64,000 bases of DNA from Pristionchus mayeri (taxonomy: Eukaryota > Nematoda > Chromadorea > Rhabditida > Neodiplogasteridae). Both the position numbers and the translations under genes were made by a program. The notes under the pieces were generated by a model, which was not told the DNA's origin, made no database searches, and saw only the letters and a program-made list of their open reading frames with translations. The stretch spans positions 13,082,001 to 13,146,000 of the forward strand of contig BTRK01000001.1 in NCBI GenBank assembly GCA_036245805.1, given 5' to 3'. Below, piece after piece: positions 10,947-22,002 of this stretch; position 1 is the stretch's first letter, and each line of letters opens with the position of its first letter.

Positions 10947-13520
10947 ATGCAATCTGCCACTGCTTCAGCTGCTACGAAATGGGCAGATTGGGTCTTGCAA
11001 TCGGTATGTTTACTGCTGTCAATGCCTATCATGTTCAATAATATTTTCGAAATTATGAACATTGCAGGATAGGCGCGCAAGTGCGATACAATACAATGAG
11101 CACATCAACAGCTATACGGTGCCAAATAAATTGCATGGATTCGAAAAAATGGAAGCGAAATACAGGTGTGTTTGCAGAGTTTCCATATTTCAAAACAATG
11201 TGGATGAATATTACTCTGAACGTGGTTTCTTACGAAAAAAAATGAAGCGGTTGTCTATCAAAGCCATCGAAGATTTACCCAGATACTTCAACGATGGCTG
11301 TTTCGAATGGAATCGGGTCGTCCTAAAAGGTCGACTGCCAAGATACGACTTCTACCATGCGAACTCAGTCCACCTCGAGGGAGACGGGCAATTTCACGTC
11401 ATCGCATCTCAGGTTTGATTCAATAAAATTTTAAGTTGAACTTTTGAATCACTTTCGATTCATTCTTTTGAGCCAATTGTTGAAAGTGTGCTCTTTTTTG
11501 AAAATGTGCATTCAGGGACCACTCTACAATACGACGGATGATTTCTGGGAGATGGTCTACCAGCAGAAAGTCGCAGTGATCGTGCAGCTTTGCAACTACA
11601 CGGAAGGTTCGTTGATCTCGAAAAAAGAAATTCGATTTATCATTTCCAATATTTTATTATCATGACAGTTTGGCATGACAGTTTTGTGGATCACCAAACA
11701 TCACTTAAATCCCCCAAAACCAAATTGCCATATCATTTTTAAAGCAAAGTACGACAATTTGGAAGAGTACCAAGTGACACTATAGGTCAGGCAACGAGCG
11801 AGAGAGCACGCGACTTGAAGAGAGTTATCTCTGGGCATCATCCGAACAACATCAGATCATGCCTTTTCAGACTACTGGCCGAAGAAGAATCAGAAAACAT
11901 TCGGAGATTGCACTGTATCACTCGAGGCAGAGGGACTGATTGATGCAAACGAGCCCGATGTCAAATTGCGAACATTTAGTGTGAGATGGAATGCGGAATC
12001 AGGGTGAGCTACTATTAGATTCTTCATTCACTCCTAGGACTCCATCATCGTCGTCTCTCTATCATGTACTCACGGTCTGAATTATCATCTAATAAATCTA
12101 GTTGTGTGATATTTATCGCAGTAAATGTAACTCATCTGTTTTCATTGCAGCGTCCACACAGTTCGTCACATATTCTACAGCAAATGGCCTGATTTTGGAG
12201 TACCGGCAACTGTCACGTCAGTGATTTCTATTATTCGATGGATTGAGAGCAATGGAGGAATGACGAGGAATTCGCCCGTGCTGGTGCACTGTCTGGCAGG
12301 AGTTGGCCGAACTGGATCATTCATTTGTGAGTTTTTAATCATATTTTTGAACAGCAATTGAGAATTTTGAATTATTTATTTGAACCATTACTTCTTGTGA
12401 GAAATTGATACTTATTACTAGAAATACAATAATTGTGCTTCAGTGACTATGATGGCCCTGCGACGCCTTCGTCAGCTGCAATCGTCGGAGGACTACGGCG
12501 CTGTGATGATCGATCTGGCGAAGGAGCTGCGCAGGCAGAGGAGCGGCGCCATTCAGACCCCGCAGCAGTACGTGTTCGCGCACGCTGCGGTGCTCAAGAT
12601 GCTAGCAATGGTGCGTTATTCAAAACTTGTTTTCTTAGTTCAGGTTTTCTCTGTTCAATTACAACACAATTTCACGCGATTTGTCGAAATGTGATAGTTC
12701 AATGTATGGCCTTCTGAATTTCGACGATGACGAGATATATCAAAATTCGGACGACGCAGTTTGAAAGAGTATCATTCAAAGTATTAGGTTGATGCAAAAG
12801 TTTCGATACAAGGTATTTTTAGTATTTTCTCGAGAATGGTTTGCCTTTATTAGATAATACTTTGGAATTATTTGAGGCACCATTGATGCACTACAATCAT
12901 AGTTTCAAATTGAATCGATCTCAATTGGTTCATCAGAAAAAATATGTTTTAAAAAAAGTTGCAAATTTTCGGTATTTGGGGTACTCTATACAAGCGCCCA
13001 TTAAAACAAAACATATGGGTTTCAATTTCCGTCATCTCTTGTCGGTATTGAGTGCTGGTGCATGCTTCCATAGAACACTTCAAAAGAGATCGCTAGTGTC
13101 TATCAGAAAAAGTATGGGTAAATGCTTCCGAATTCGCTTCCCAAACTTCGAAATTCAAATTACTGTATGTGACTGATTGATCATGAATGCCCATAAGTGC
13201 GCTATGAAGAGCACACATAGACTAACATCCTACAAAAATGCAAGAGAAAATTGCAAGGATGAAGCAAGTTATGGCTCGAAAACGTGAAAACGTATCGACA
13301 CTTTTGCATCAACCTAATACTTCTGGTTACATTTGTTACCGAAACGGAACAATTCCTTCCATATTACGATTCTATTAAACTTTTCGACTGCGGTGCGGAA
13401 ATAGTGACAAGTGTCGACCAATAGAAATATGATATTAATGATGTGATGATATTGCAGGAAGGACTTATCAACGATGACGATCGTCTGAACGGATTCCGAT
13501 ATGTGAAGCCTCCTTCGTAG
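10947..13520 (+). CDS. Protein tyrosine phosphatase, 7 exons, 343 residues (left-arm copy)
   Basis: Exons: 10947-11003, 11068-11412, 11516-11606, 11871-12003, 12151-12326, 12444-12610, 13458-13520; all phases join cleanly. This is a classical cysteine-based tyrosine phosphatase domain without signal peptide or membrane segment, so probably cytosolic. Visible motifs: an NRV.L strand in exon 2, QGPLYNTTDDFW at the exon 2/3 junction, the WPD loop WPDFGVP (acid Asp223), the P-loop VHCLAGVGRTGS (nucleophile Cys256, Arg262), and a Q-loop QTPQQY. All catalytic residues are present, so activity is expected. The usual phosphotyrosine-recognition KNRY string is altered (RYFNDG). Nematode genomes have large expansions of such single-domain phosphatases, often germline or sperm expressed; that role is only a family-based guess here. 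Intron 6 carries a mariner-derived MITE. Confidence 0.9.
12784..13318. mobile_element. Mariner-type MITE in intron 6 of the phosphatase (left-arm copy)
   Basis: The ends are TTAGGTTGATGCAAAAGT and its reverse complement, pairing over about 28 bases with one mismatch, and TA flanks both sides. The 535 bp body has an open frame of 111 codons but no recognisable transposase motif, so it is non-autonomous. Confidence 0.75.
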
Positions 13521-14120
13521 ATGTGCACTTCCTACTAGTTGTGTATCACTTGATCACCACAATACCTGCCTTAACTTGAAAGCTTTAGCAATAATAATAC
13601 ATATTAATTGGCGTATTTTGGTATATCCGCGAGCGAGAATACGATGCATGCATATAATCGCTGTTTCTGTACCGTTTCGAGGGACAAATCGGATATCGGT
13701 AGACATCAGAAAGAAAGAGTACACATCCGAAATGCAGTGGACTTATGATATGTCCATTTTACATCCAGAATAGAATGGACATATCATACGTATGGAGGAC
13801 ACGTCCGTGATAGAGATAGAAAATCGTTTCTTATAACGAACGCTATGCCAAGTGCGCAGCAACTTCCGCGTGCTCAAGTTACGCGAAAATCATGCGCAAC
13901 AGTGACTGTTCTTAGCTCCCATGACGTTCTAATGCTCAGCGAGCCACACATTGCGGAAATGATACGTGCGCGAACTGGTAATTCGCTATCATTGGGCGCA
14001 GCTCTCACTGATTGAGAGCGCGCGCCTTTTCCAATTGAACGTACGCATCAACGAAATGTTCGCCGCCCGATTTAAACCCGCGCTAATGGTCAAATCGCCC
14101 ATCTTTTCGTGCTCACAAGG
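13521..14120. other. Phosphatase-MOLO1 intergenic region (left-arm copy)
   Basis: No gene is seen. It contains a short inverted repeat (TATGATATGTCCATTTTACA and GAATGGACATATCATA near 13745-13785) and GC-rich stretches near 13850-14080 that probably include the promoter of the next gene. Mirror: 31051-31650. Confidence 0.45.
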
Positions 14121-14392
14121 ATGCTCCCATTCTTCATCTGCCTTCTACATGCAGTGGCTGCTGAGGTAAATTCCAGAAGTGATTCAAAAGTTGTCCCCTC
14201 TCAACCTCATAGAGAAGCCATTTAAATTCTCTATATCCGATCCCTCTCGCCTGTTCATTCTCCCTTAACCAGTTCAAAAGTACGCTGTGGGTTAAAGGCA
14301 CTGGGAATTGAACTTGATAGGACAACTCTAGTGTCGCTCTGTTTCGATATTTTGAAGCTCAAAATTGCAATTGTTCAGAATATTGTACCTCT

Positions 14393-14493
14393 CTATTCTT
14401 CTCTGTTCTCTATTCTCTATTCTCTATTCTCTATTCTCTATTCTCTATTCTCTATTCTCTATTCTCTATTCTCTATTCTCTATTCTCTATTCT
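14393..14493. repeat. 7-bp minisatellite (TCTCTAT)n in intron 1 of the MOLO1-like gene
   Basis: About thirteen head-to-tail copies of a TCTCTAT heptamer. Mirror copy at about 30678-30778. Confidence 0.9.
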
Positions 14494-14880
14494 AGCGCTC
14501 GTGATGGGCGGTCGTCCCTGACCCCGCTCTTTTCCGACCTAGTTTGGGGAATCCTCTCCCGTCAGCTTGGGCAACCCGGAGAGTATCGCCTACTTGGTAC
14601 ACTTCAAGAGGAGGAGCACGGACGGATTCCCATCGTCTCGAGTGATCTACCGTCAAGAAAGTCCCGCTGTCTGCGTTGCGAGTTCCTAACCGGCGCAAGT
14701 CAGGTGTTCGGCGGCAGGATGATCTACTTCAATGCTCAACGGAGATCCGTCACGATCGTCCCTACAGTTGACCAGAGAAGCCAAAGAAGATCCCATCCAT
14801 TGACCTAACGACGCTCTGATACCGAAGATCCCAATTCCATCCACACCGAAGTCACCCTCCTGCAGGACCATTGTGCCTGA
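14494..14880. other. GC-rich block of unknown origin inside intron 1 of the MOLO1-like gene
   Basis: This stretch has clearly higher GC and coding-like texture than the surrounding intron, but no frame gives a recognisable protein: short open frames occur on both strands, broken by stops. It could be a decayed exon cluster or repeat. Mirror at about 30291-30677. Confidence 0.35.
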
Positions 14881-16807
14881 CGTCAGGATAAATATGAAAT
14901 ATGAAATATGAAATTGTACCTCTCTTTCTTTGAATGCGAAATAATATGACCATATTAAAATATCAGAAATTCTTCGACCCAACACATGCTGATTTCAAGC
15001 AATGCGGATTCAACCGTCGATCTCTGTTGTGCGACCCGGATGGGGTGCTCAAAGCGGCTGACAGGTAGTTGGGCACTTGTAACGGCTCTTCTGAAAATAT
15101 TATACATTTCCATCCGTATTTGTTCTTGATGGTGATGAGTGCAAATCTTCACATACTTTCCTCATTTCGTGTGCTATCCCACTGCTCAAACAGCGCGAAA
15201 GATGATCTATACCCATCAACTCTCCCACTCCCCCTACCCTTGCTGATGCAAGAAACCCGAAACGACAACGTCGACGGACATCCGTCTATTGGTATCACTT
15301 CGTCCATTACTTGAACGTCCCTTTGACGGAATAAGTAATGAATGAGTGAATGAATGGATGAAAGAGATTACGCAACATGCGCTGTTTTGCCATCACCGGT
15401 CCATTTCCACTCGAAACAGTTCTTAGCCTAGATGTATAAAGTAAAGGCTTTACCTTCCAATTCAGCTTTTCTACCTGTTTGTTTTAGGAATCGTTTATAC
15501 AACGAACTTCAAATGATGGAATCGCGCACATCTCTGAGAAGAAAAGGCGAGAAGATTGGCAATTGTTCGAGTGCGGGAATTACACCGGCTATTTACATAG
15601 TGAGAACTGGGGGAGAAGAGGTAAGCAAACAATTATCTTAATGATGTTTTACGGTAGGTCGCACAGTTTGTTCAAAACGCGTGTACCTCTCGTTCAAATC
15701 AATTGCCATTTTGAAAGCGTATTTCGCTTGTTTACAAGTTGGAAATTTGCTAGAGCGTAGGGGAAGCATCCCAGTTTCAAACAAAAATGTTTACAACGTG
15801 TTTCACAACACCAGAATAGCGAATTGAGAAAGTGAGCAGCATAGATTAATAAAACACCATTCCAGAAAACATCCCAGATCGGTGCCTTCATTAGGGACAA
15901 CTGGAATTTGGATGAGAGATGCAAGAATAATCTGGTGATTGTTCTCTCTTCGACCGAGACACGATATCAAGTCTATCTGAACTCCACTTATCACCCGTCG
16001 CTGAGTCAGCTTGATGTTGTCCACTTCCTGAAGAGAGAGGTACATCTATTAATTTAATTAATCAACATGTATCACATGATGTGACTATCGATTTAACTGT
16101 TCCTTCGGTAGCTGCATTCGTTCAATAATGTATTTATTTTATGATAAAATCTCAAACTTCTTACAAACCATTGTAGGCTAATTATATCAAGTATGGTAAT
16201 TTTGGATCTGCCCTGAGTAATTTGCTGGATAAAGTCATTCTGCGCGTTATGACAAAGTATACGGTGGGACATTTTGTTTATTAATATACAATTTCAACAT
16301 ACGATATTTCAAACTTACTTGACCGGTAAAAGTAATTGAAGTGAATTGAAAATTTCAAAAGATAAATTTTCAGAAATGGACGCCATCGTCCTTCCCCAAT
16401 CCTATGGGTAGCGATCACAACAAGTGCGGACTGAAAGCGGAAGGTGCGCTGTGTGACCCGGACCGAATATTAGATGCTGAGGAAAGGTAAGGGAAACGGG
16501 TTACTGCTTATTCATTTCGCATTTTAAAACTGTTGCCTGATTGGTACATAAAGAAGACTCTGGGCCGATCACTTCTTTTCTTGGGATTCAGAACTGACGC
16601 TTCATATTGCAGAGTATTGCAGAGAGCATATTGCAGAGAAACGATCCTCGTGTATCTCGAAACTTTCGAGAAGCTGACTCGTCATTCGCCCGGTGCCTCC
16701 TCTCGTCTCTCCGCACTTGCATGCAGTGAGAGAGGCTACTCAATGGGACTGGCACTGATGCGGAACGTACGGGGTGTGTTACTTGCTTGTGGAAATGTGA
16801 CAAGGTG

Positions 16808-18048
16808 AACATATCACAGGCATCACGAGTCAGTGGAGGTGTGTGGAAACAATTTCCAACTTTTATTTTTTGTATGCCTTCATATTATAGTGGTAGCATA
16901 CACTAGGTCCAACTTCTTGAAAAATCTAGGTCGCAGGTCCCAGAGCCGTCATTTGGGAATTTTCCAGTTTTACAACCGGCCCTACTGTATTTCAGCTTCC
17001 AGATGTGCTACAGAGTTGGCAGTAAGCTTAAAATGAGCGGAAAATTATTTTAAACAACTTTTATGTTGAAAGTGAAACCGTTGGTCTTCAATTTCAGATA
17101 ATATGAAAGAAAATATGAAATTACGATTACTAATAAAATCATAGCATCTCGGTGAGTAGCAAACACAGTGAATTTTATTGAGGATTATGGAAGATTAACT
17201 CCATACGCATATAGAAAAAATAGTAATCGGCAGTTTTAGGGTCGACCCTTTCCGCAGTATAGCTCCGAAGGTCGAAAAAATTATATGTCAAATTTTGAAA
17301 AATTCTTATCTCGCAGATTTATCATTCCATTCGATCAGTTCAATCATTTCTTTACATTTCTTGATCAAAGAAGTTAGATGACGTTGAAAGACCACGCAAA
17401 TTACTCACTTCAAAAAATTCGATTTTCAACCCTCCTAATTTTCCATGTTCGTGACAATCCAGCTCAGGATTTACCCAGCTACGGGATTTAACTCCAATTG
17501 TAATCAACAGTGGTGACTGACTTGAGTACGTGCTGCAAATATTGGCTCTCCAGTCGGTTCCATGCCCTTGATTTACATGCTCGAACTTGATGAATCGCGT
17601 TGGTCCAAAAAACAACATAGTGCTATTTTCACTAAATTTCAAAGAATCTCCGCTATTTTTGATAGCTAGAAATCATATGTAGCGCAGGAGAGATGGAAAA
17701 TGTTAAAATTGTGTCAATTTTTTAGGCTGTTCAAAAAGTCTAAAATGTCAATGTTCAAAAATTTCATATTTCTTAAATCGTGTTCTATGTTGTTATTATC
17801 TGTATTTTCTATCTCGTTTTATCTCATAATAATTATTCACAATAGAAAATTGCATAGAAGCTTTTAAATTTAGCCAAAATATCATTATGTTGTTTTTGGA
17901 CCAACGCGATTCATCAAGTTCGAGCATGTAAATCAAGGGCATGGAACCGACTGGAGAGCCAATATTTGCAGAACGTACTCAAGTCAGTCACCACTTTTGA
18001 TTACAATTGGAGTTTTACAATTTGATTACTCGTGATACCCGTGATATA
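16808..18048. mobile_element. Long foldback element, family FB1 (left-arm copy)
   Basis: The ends ATATCACAGGCATCACGAGT and ACTCGTGATACCCGTGATAT are inverted. Inside, 17560-17640 (CAACGCGATTCATCAAGTTC in inverse) pairs with 17900-17960, and the GTAGCATACACTAGG motif near 16890 is shared with the FB1 copy at 44567-46036. It has no coding capacity that I recognise and directly truncates the MOLO1-like gene. Confidence 0.75.
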
Positions 18049-18109
18049 TTGAAACACGGGAAATTAAAAGGTACCTAACAGAAAATAACTTACAAGGATT
18101 GAGCTTTGA

Positions 18110-18957
18110 GGTTAGGTTTGAGTTTTTGAACGAGACATGGCGGGATCGAAAGAGGATCAAATTCTAAGAACTTTTACGTTTTTTTCATATCTGCTAAACG
18201 CCACATCGGGGGGAGGGACAAAACCGCAACAGATCGCTGTTCGCTGGATAGTTGATATATCAACTAGGAAGTTGTTGCATTGGTATCAGTATACCCTCTA
18301 CTACATCGCCCTGTTTAGATACTCTAACAATCCGATCTTGACTTTCACTCCCTATCACCGTATAGGGGTTCATGGTCCGAAATTGAGAATTTGAGTGGAA
18401 AATCAGGTTAGATAAACAACAAATGCCGTAACCAATTGGTATTCCAGTATTGCGGGCCCGCAAGTAACAACTGTAACCCAGTATCATGGGTATCCATTTG
18501 TTACGGCATTTGCTGTAACCTGATTTTCCACTCAAATTCTCAATTTCGGACCATGAACCCCATACGTATGAACCCTATGCGAACCCTATACGGAACCATA
18601 TGAATATGAATATGAATATAAACATATGAACCCTTTACGGTGATAGGGAGTGAAAGTCAAGATCGCATTGTTAGAGTATCTAATCAGGGTGATGTAGTAG
18701 AGGGTATGCTGATACCAATGCAACAACTCCCTAGTTGATATATCAAATATCTAGCGAACGGCGATCCGCTGCGGTTTTGTCCGCCCCCCCCCCCCACCTC
18801 GGATGTCTGGGCTCAAACCCCCCCCCCCCCCCCCCCGTAAGTACACTACCACCCAGCCATCCACAGAGGTCCTCAGCAGATATGGAAAACGTAGATGTTC
18901 TTAGAATGTGATCCTCTTTCAATCCCACTAGGTCTACTTCAAAAACTCCAACCTTCC
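18110..18957. mobile_element. Foldback element FB4 with nested GCGGGCCCGC palindromes (left-arm copy)
   Basis: The left half (GAGGATCAAATTCTAAGAAC ... GAGTGGAAAATCAGGTTA) recurs inverted in the right half (TAACCTGATTTTCCACTC ... GTTCTTAGAATGTGATCCTC). Between them is a smaller palindrome around ATTGCGGGCCCGCAA; the same decamer recurs at about 19008. The right half carries two long C-runs (18783-18795 and 18820-18837) whose length differs in the mirror arm. Confidence 0.75.
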
Positions 18958-19265
18958 CTCGCGGCCATTCCTTGTTAGATGATAGAGTTGGCTATTCTAG
19001 CATTGCGGGCCCGCAATTACGTGATCTACTATTGCAATTCCGCAATTCCGCAATCGTTTAGCCAACACTATTAGATGATCTAAAATCGAAAATGCTATGC
19101 TTTATCATTTGTATCTTGCTCATTTCCAGGAGGAACGCTGGATAATCTACATGATGTGACGGACAACATACTGAATACTTGGAAATTGGACGAACAATGT
19201 GGAAAACACTTTGTGGGTTGAGTATACGATACGGTTTCATGACTTTCAAGTAGTAAATCACGAAG

Positions 19266-19360
19266 TTGTGTAGAGTTCGAAATGCGGGTCTCCGCCTCTT
19301 CATTCGATGGATGAGAGAGTGTGAAAAATTAAGAGAGCGTGGAATCATTTCTCGAACACT
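19266..19360. repeat. Hairpin MITE (GAAGAGAC family), left-arm copy
   Basis: The ends GAGTTCGAAATGCGGGTC and ATCATTTCTCGAAC are inverted, with inner TCTTCATTCGAT and GAGAGAGTGTG. Mirror at about 25814-25908. Confidence 0.55.
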
Positions 19361-19526
19361 AATATGTAGAAAGATTATAAATAGAGATAATACGAAATCG
19401 TCCCTACAATAGTAACAGTTTTTCGATATAAAATAAGATAAATAATTGGTATATTCTCGTATATAAGTTAGTCCGTTCTTAAGAAAGATGTATTAGCAAC
19501 ATAAAGTATAGAGCCCGATCTAGGTA

Positions 19527-19854
19527 ATGGCTATGTCCCTCGACGATGGACTCATATCAATTCGTGCGCCTCCCGATTCATTGTTGAAAACGGAACGATT
19601 CACAGAATATTTCGAAAACAATGTGAGTTCAAACATTAAACTTCATAGATATCATACTTGTGATAACAACACAAGCTAGTTAACAATTTGCATGTACAAA
19701 CGGGAGTGAAACAAACATATTAGCAGTCTAAATCAATGCTTTTTTTCAGAAATCGCTAGTTCTCCGAGGCGAGATTCGTGATGCTTTGGGTGGAATTCTC
19801 GAAAACGCCGTTGAAGATGCTCTCTCGGGCAAGCTGTTCACTGTCAATAAATGA
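19527..19854 (+). CDS. Two-exon 66-residue protein, unrecognised (left-arm copy)
   Basis: Exons 19527-19622 and 19750-19854, phase 0, with GTGAGT donor and TTTTTTTCAG acceptor. The product starts MAMSLDDGLISIRAPP and ends ALSGKLFTVNK; it is acidic, has no Cys and no signal peptide. A paralogue with both exons in frame lies at 55924-56308, and an exon-1 copy at 51482-51576, always just upstream or downstream of SEVL genes. The first segment faintly resembles the DDG-L-I-AP strand of small heat-shock proteins, but the rest does not; I do not assign a function. Frame conservation across paralogues supports a real gene or a recent pseudogene. Confidence 0.5.
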
Positions 19855-20578
19855 AAATGATACTATCCTTGTTCTTTCATGTGATTGTTATTTGTGCGCT
19901 AGTGATCACATCGATAAATTATTCATTTATTCGATTTGTGATATTGGTGAACGAGATTTAGATAGAAAACTTTCTAGATAGGCTAGTGATGATGATCGGA
20001 CGAACTGAATCAGCTACGCGAAGATTGATGTCTAATATACTGTTCTCATTACTTCTGTATCGCAATGTATGTATGGTTGACTTGCCCAACACTTGCCTCT
20101 TTTGACTTACCTACTTGAAAAAGGTAACGAGTGCACAAAAATCGCACTCGAAACTTTGGAGTGGAGTGTGCTTTTTGGAGTGGCAACTGAACAAATAAGC
20201 TTCTCAGTCGCTGGATTAAATTCTGTGATGCATCGATTCCGAAATCACGTTTGGCCCACATCACGCCAACGCATAACCATTCACAAAATCACTCAAAACT
20301 GAGCCCAAAACAGAAAATTAGAAGATGATTTGAGAACAAAATGGAAGTAAATATCCTGAAATGATATCATTTGCGTTTCTGAATCTTTTTTTTAAATATA
20401 ATATTTTTTAATCATTGGACGCATTTGGATTGGTAACGGAAACACTACTCTTCCGAAGATGAAGAAGGCGTGGGCATGTCCGACCTGGGCTCAAGTAATC
20501 ACGTCTGATCACATAATCCACAAGATAATCTCTAGAAAAGCTTGAAAAGCCCACGCTAGAGCCCCGATAGCATCAGCT
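19855..20578. other. Conserved block upstream of SEVL-E (left-arm copy)
   Basis: This region aligns over most of its length with 56309-56995 upstream of SEVL-C (shared strings include GGAGTGGCAACTGAACAAAT and CACATCACGCCAACGCAT). It therefore belongs to the duplicated gene unit and probably contains its promoter. AGATAATC just before the start is a possible GATA-type site. No separate gene is seen. Confidence 0.5.
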
Positions 20579-21628
20579 ATGCTGGCCTCTTCTCTACTCC
20601 TCCTCAGTTTTGTATCAATCGCCGAGGCTCGGGTATCCTTCCCCTTCGCCGAAGTTCTGCAACAGAGTGATTTACAGGGAAACAAGGTACGTCTTGTGAC
20701 TAATTTTCGCTGTTTTGAATGTTTCATAGAAGCGCTTTGGACATCAGAAATATGTAGTCCTAGCATGGATCACCCAACTGCATTTTTAGGTTTGCAAATA
20801 TTTTGCATAACTTTGCATTCGTAAATAAATCTGTCATCGAATTCAACAAAGTAAATCCGTTTTAGGCGTCATTCCGTTGTTTTGATGGATGCAGGGTATA
20901 TTCACCGAGTGCGATCGATGAAATTGTCATCATTGACGGAACTGGGAGACAGTACTACACGTTCGTTTTTTTTAAATGGGTTAAATCGGGCGAGCATGAA
21001 TCTAGGACATGAACACCACAACTCATTAGTTATTTCACAACATTCTTTAAATATAAACACTTCAACTCCAGAGAACATTTTCAAAATTTTACAATTGAAA
21101 GCGTTTTACAATCGGCTTTTCTTCTATTGTTGATGTCTCCAGCATGAGACTCACGCTCTCGAAAACTTGAATTCAGACTTTTCTGATTATGCTCTTTCGA
21201 ATGATGTAAAACATGCAGGGCTAACACTTTGATTTTACACTTTGAAAATTTCGGATACCAAATATCAAAGATCAACTTTTTGTTTAAGTGTATCCCATCC
21301 ATATGCACTATAAAGTTTGAACTTTAGGGATGACTTTTAATGATTGTGCCACTTCCACTCCGAAATCTGGCTCTCTTAATGAGACAGCGATTTAATTGCA
21401 GTTTGAAGCAGTTGTCCGAAATTATGCCTAGAGAGCATCGCGATCTACCGGTGAGTGTTATAATGTACATTAGTTATCCCGAGTAATTATGAATCATGCA
21501 GAACTTGATTTGAACAATTGCTTATCTGCTGTGAACCATTACTCATCAAGTGTCTAGGCCCACCCCGATCGATACTGGCTGAAGAATACCGGTGACATTC
21601 GTGTTCTACATCATCGAGAAAGGAGCGG
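20579..21628 (+). pseudogene. SEVL-E: exons 1-4 only of a SEVL-family gene (left-arm copy)
   Basis: Exons 20579-20686, 20866-20960, 21402-21450 and 21558-21628. It encodes MLASSLLLLSFVSIAEARVS (signal peptide), FPFAEVLQQSDLQGNK, the Cys pair SFRCFDGC, and AHPDRYWLKNTGD. Compared with SEVL-C (56996-60585), exon 4 lacks 11 bases after the GGTGAC codons, which shifts frame to a stop. Downstream exons 5-12 are absent: intron 4 runs into repeat X at 21777. The missing exons are best matched by SEVL-B (44414-55844), which has exons 5-12 and no exons 1-4. I infer one ancestral gene split by insertion. Confidence 0.8.
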
Positions 21629-21776
21629 GTGAGTCATTTTGTTTGCTGTTGATCATTTTCGTTCCGTTCTTTTTTGCTGTTGATCATGGGCATACACTTT
21701 GATTGTCAATTCCGTCCTACTCAGTTGTTTTGCTCATTCACAAGAGTTTTCGAAGTTTGTAACCTTACTTATATAA

Positions 21777-22002
21777 GAGAGCATTCGCGAGAGAATCGAC
21801 AACATTGAGCCCTGCTGGGACGTAGGAATTCATAGTGTTCTTTTCCCACGGAAATATGGTATTTACTACTTCGAATCGAGCTATATCGAATGGCGTTGGC
21901 CGTTTTTTGAAAAAAAAAATTTGCGGCCGAGGCATGGACCCAAAGTGGGCGGAGTCTCGATTTGATCGTGAAAAATCAATCTTTGAGGGCGTTTTTCATA
22001 TA
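21777..22002 (+). repeat. Repeat X, copy 1a (terminal part, interrupted by W)
   Basis: It begins GAGAGCATTCGCGAGAGAAT, passes GGGACGTAGGAATTCATAG and GCGGCCGAGGCATGGACCC, and stops at GAGGGCGTTTTT, where other copies continue with CGACCTTTTCC. W begins at exactly this point, so W was inserted into X or joined to it. Confidence 0.8.

Larger units (their letters stand above)
14121..16804 (+). pseudogene. MOLO1-like secreted protein with 1.5 domains, 3' truncated (left-arm copy)
   Basis: Exons: 14121-14165 (signal peptide MLPFFICLLHAVAAE), 14967-15064, 15488-15620, 15866-16039, 16177-16263, 16374-16486 and probably 16637-16804; phases agree throughout. The first domain has CGFNRRSLLCDPDGVL, then an acidic and basic helix region, then IGAFIRDNWNLDERC and LVIVLSSTETRYQVYLNS. 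A second domain starts at exon 6 with CGLKAEGALCDPDRILDAEE and continues to CSERGYSMGLALM. The C-G...CDPD.IL pattern is that of nematode MOLO1 (modulator of levamisole receptor) relatives of the TPM domain; this is recognition from memory. A foldback element starts four bases into the next intron at 16808 and I find no further exon, so the second domain lacks its C-terminal half. No transmembrane anchor is visible. Confidence 0.65.
5340..21758. repeat. Left arm of the 34.5 kb palindrome
   Basis: Reverse-complementary to 23416-39828; coordinate pairs sum to 45168 at the outer end and 45174 at the inner end, so only a few bases of net length change occur over 16.4 kb. Differences I noticed: one base in a SEVL-2 exon (7312 against 37857), one in the MOLO1-like gene (about 15572), one near 19222, and simple-repeat lengths near 10700 and 18800. 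The outer break lies in intron 7 of SEVL-1; the inner break lies in intron 4 of the SEVL-E fragment. Confidence 0.95.

Noticed and set aside
14365..14808. 147-codon ORF with LFSILYS repeats
   Set aside because: Its first third is the TCTCTAT minisatellite and the rest is an intronic GC-rich block; it overlaps a better-supported MOLO1-like gene model.
19527..19622. C-terminal strand of a small heat-shock protein
   Set aside because: Only the DDG-L-I-AP pattern fits; no alpha-crystallin domain lies upstream and the second exon does not match, so I left it unassigned.
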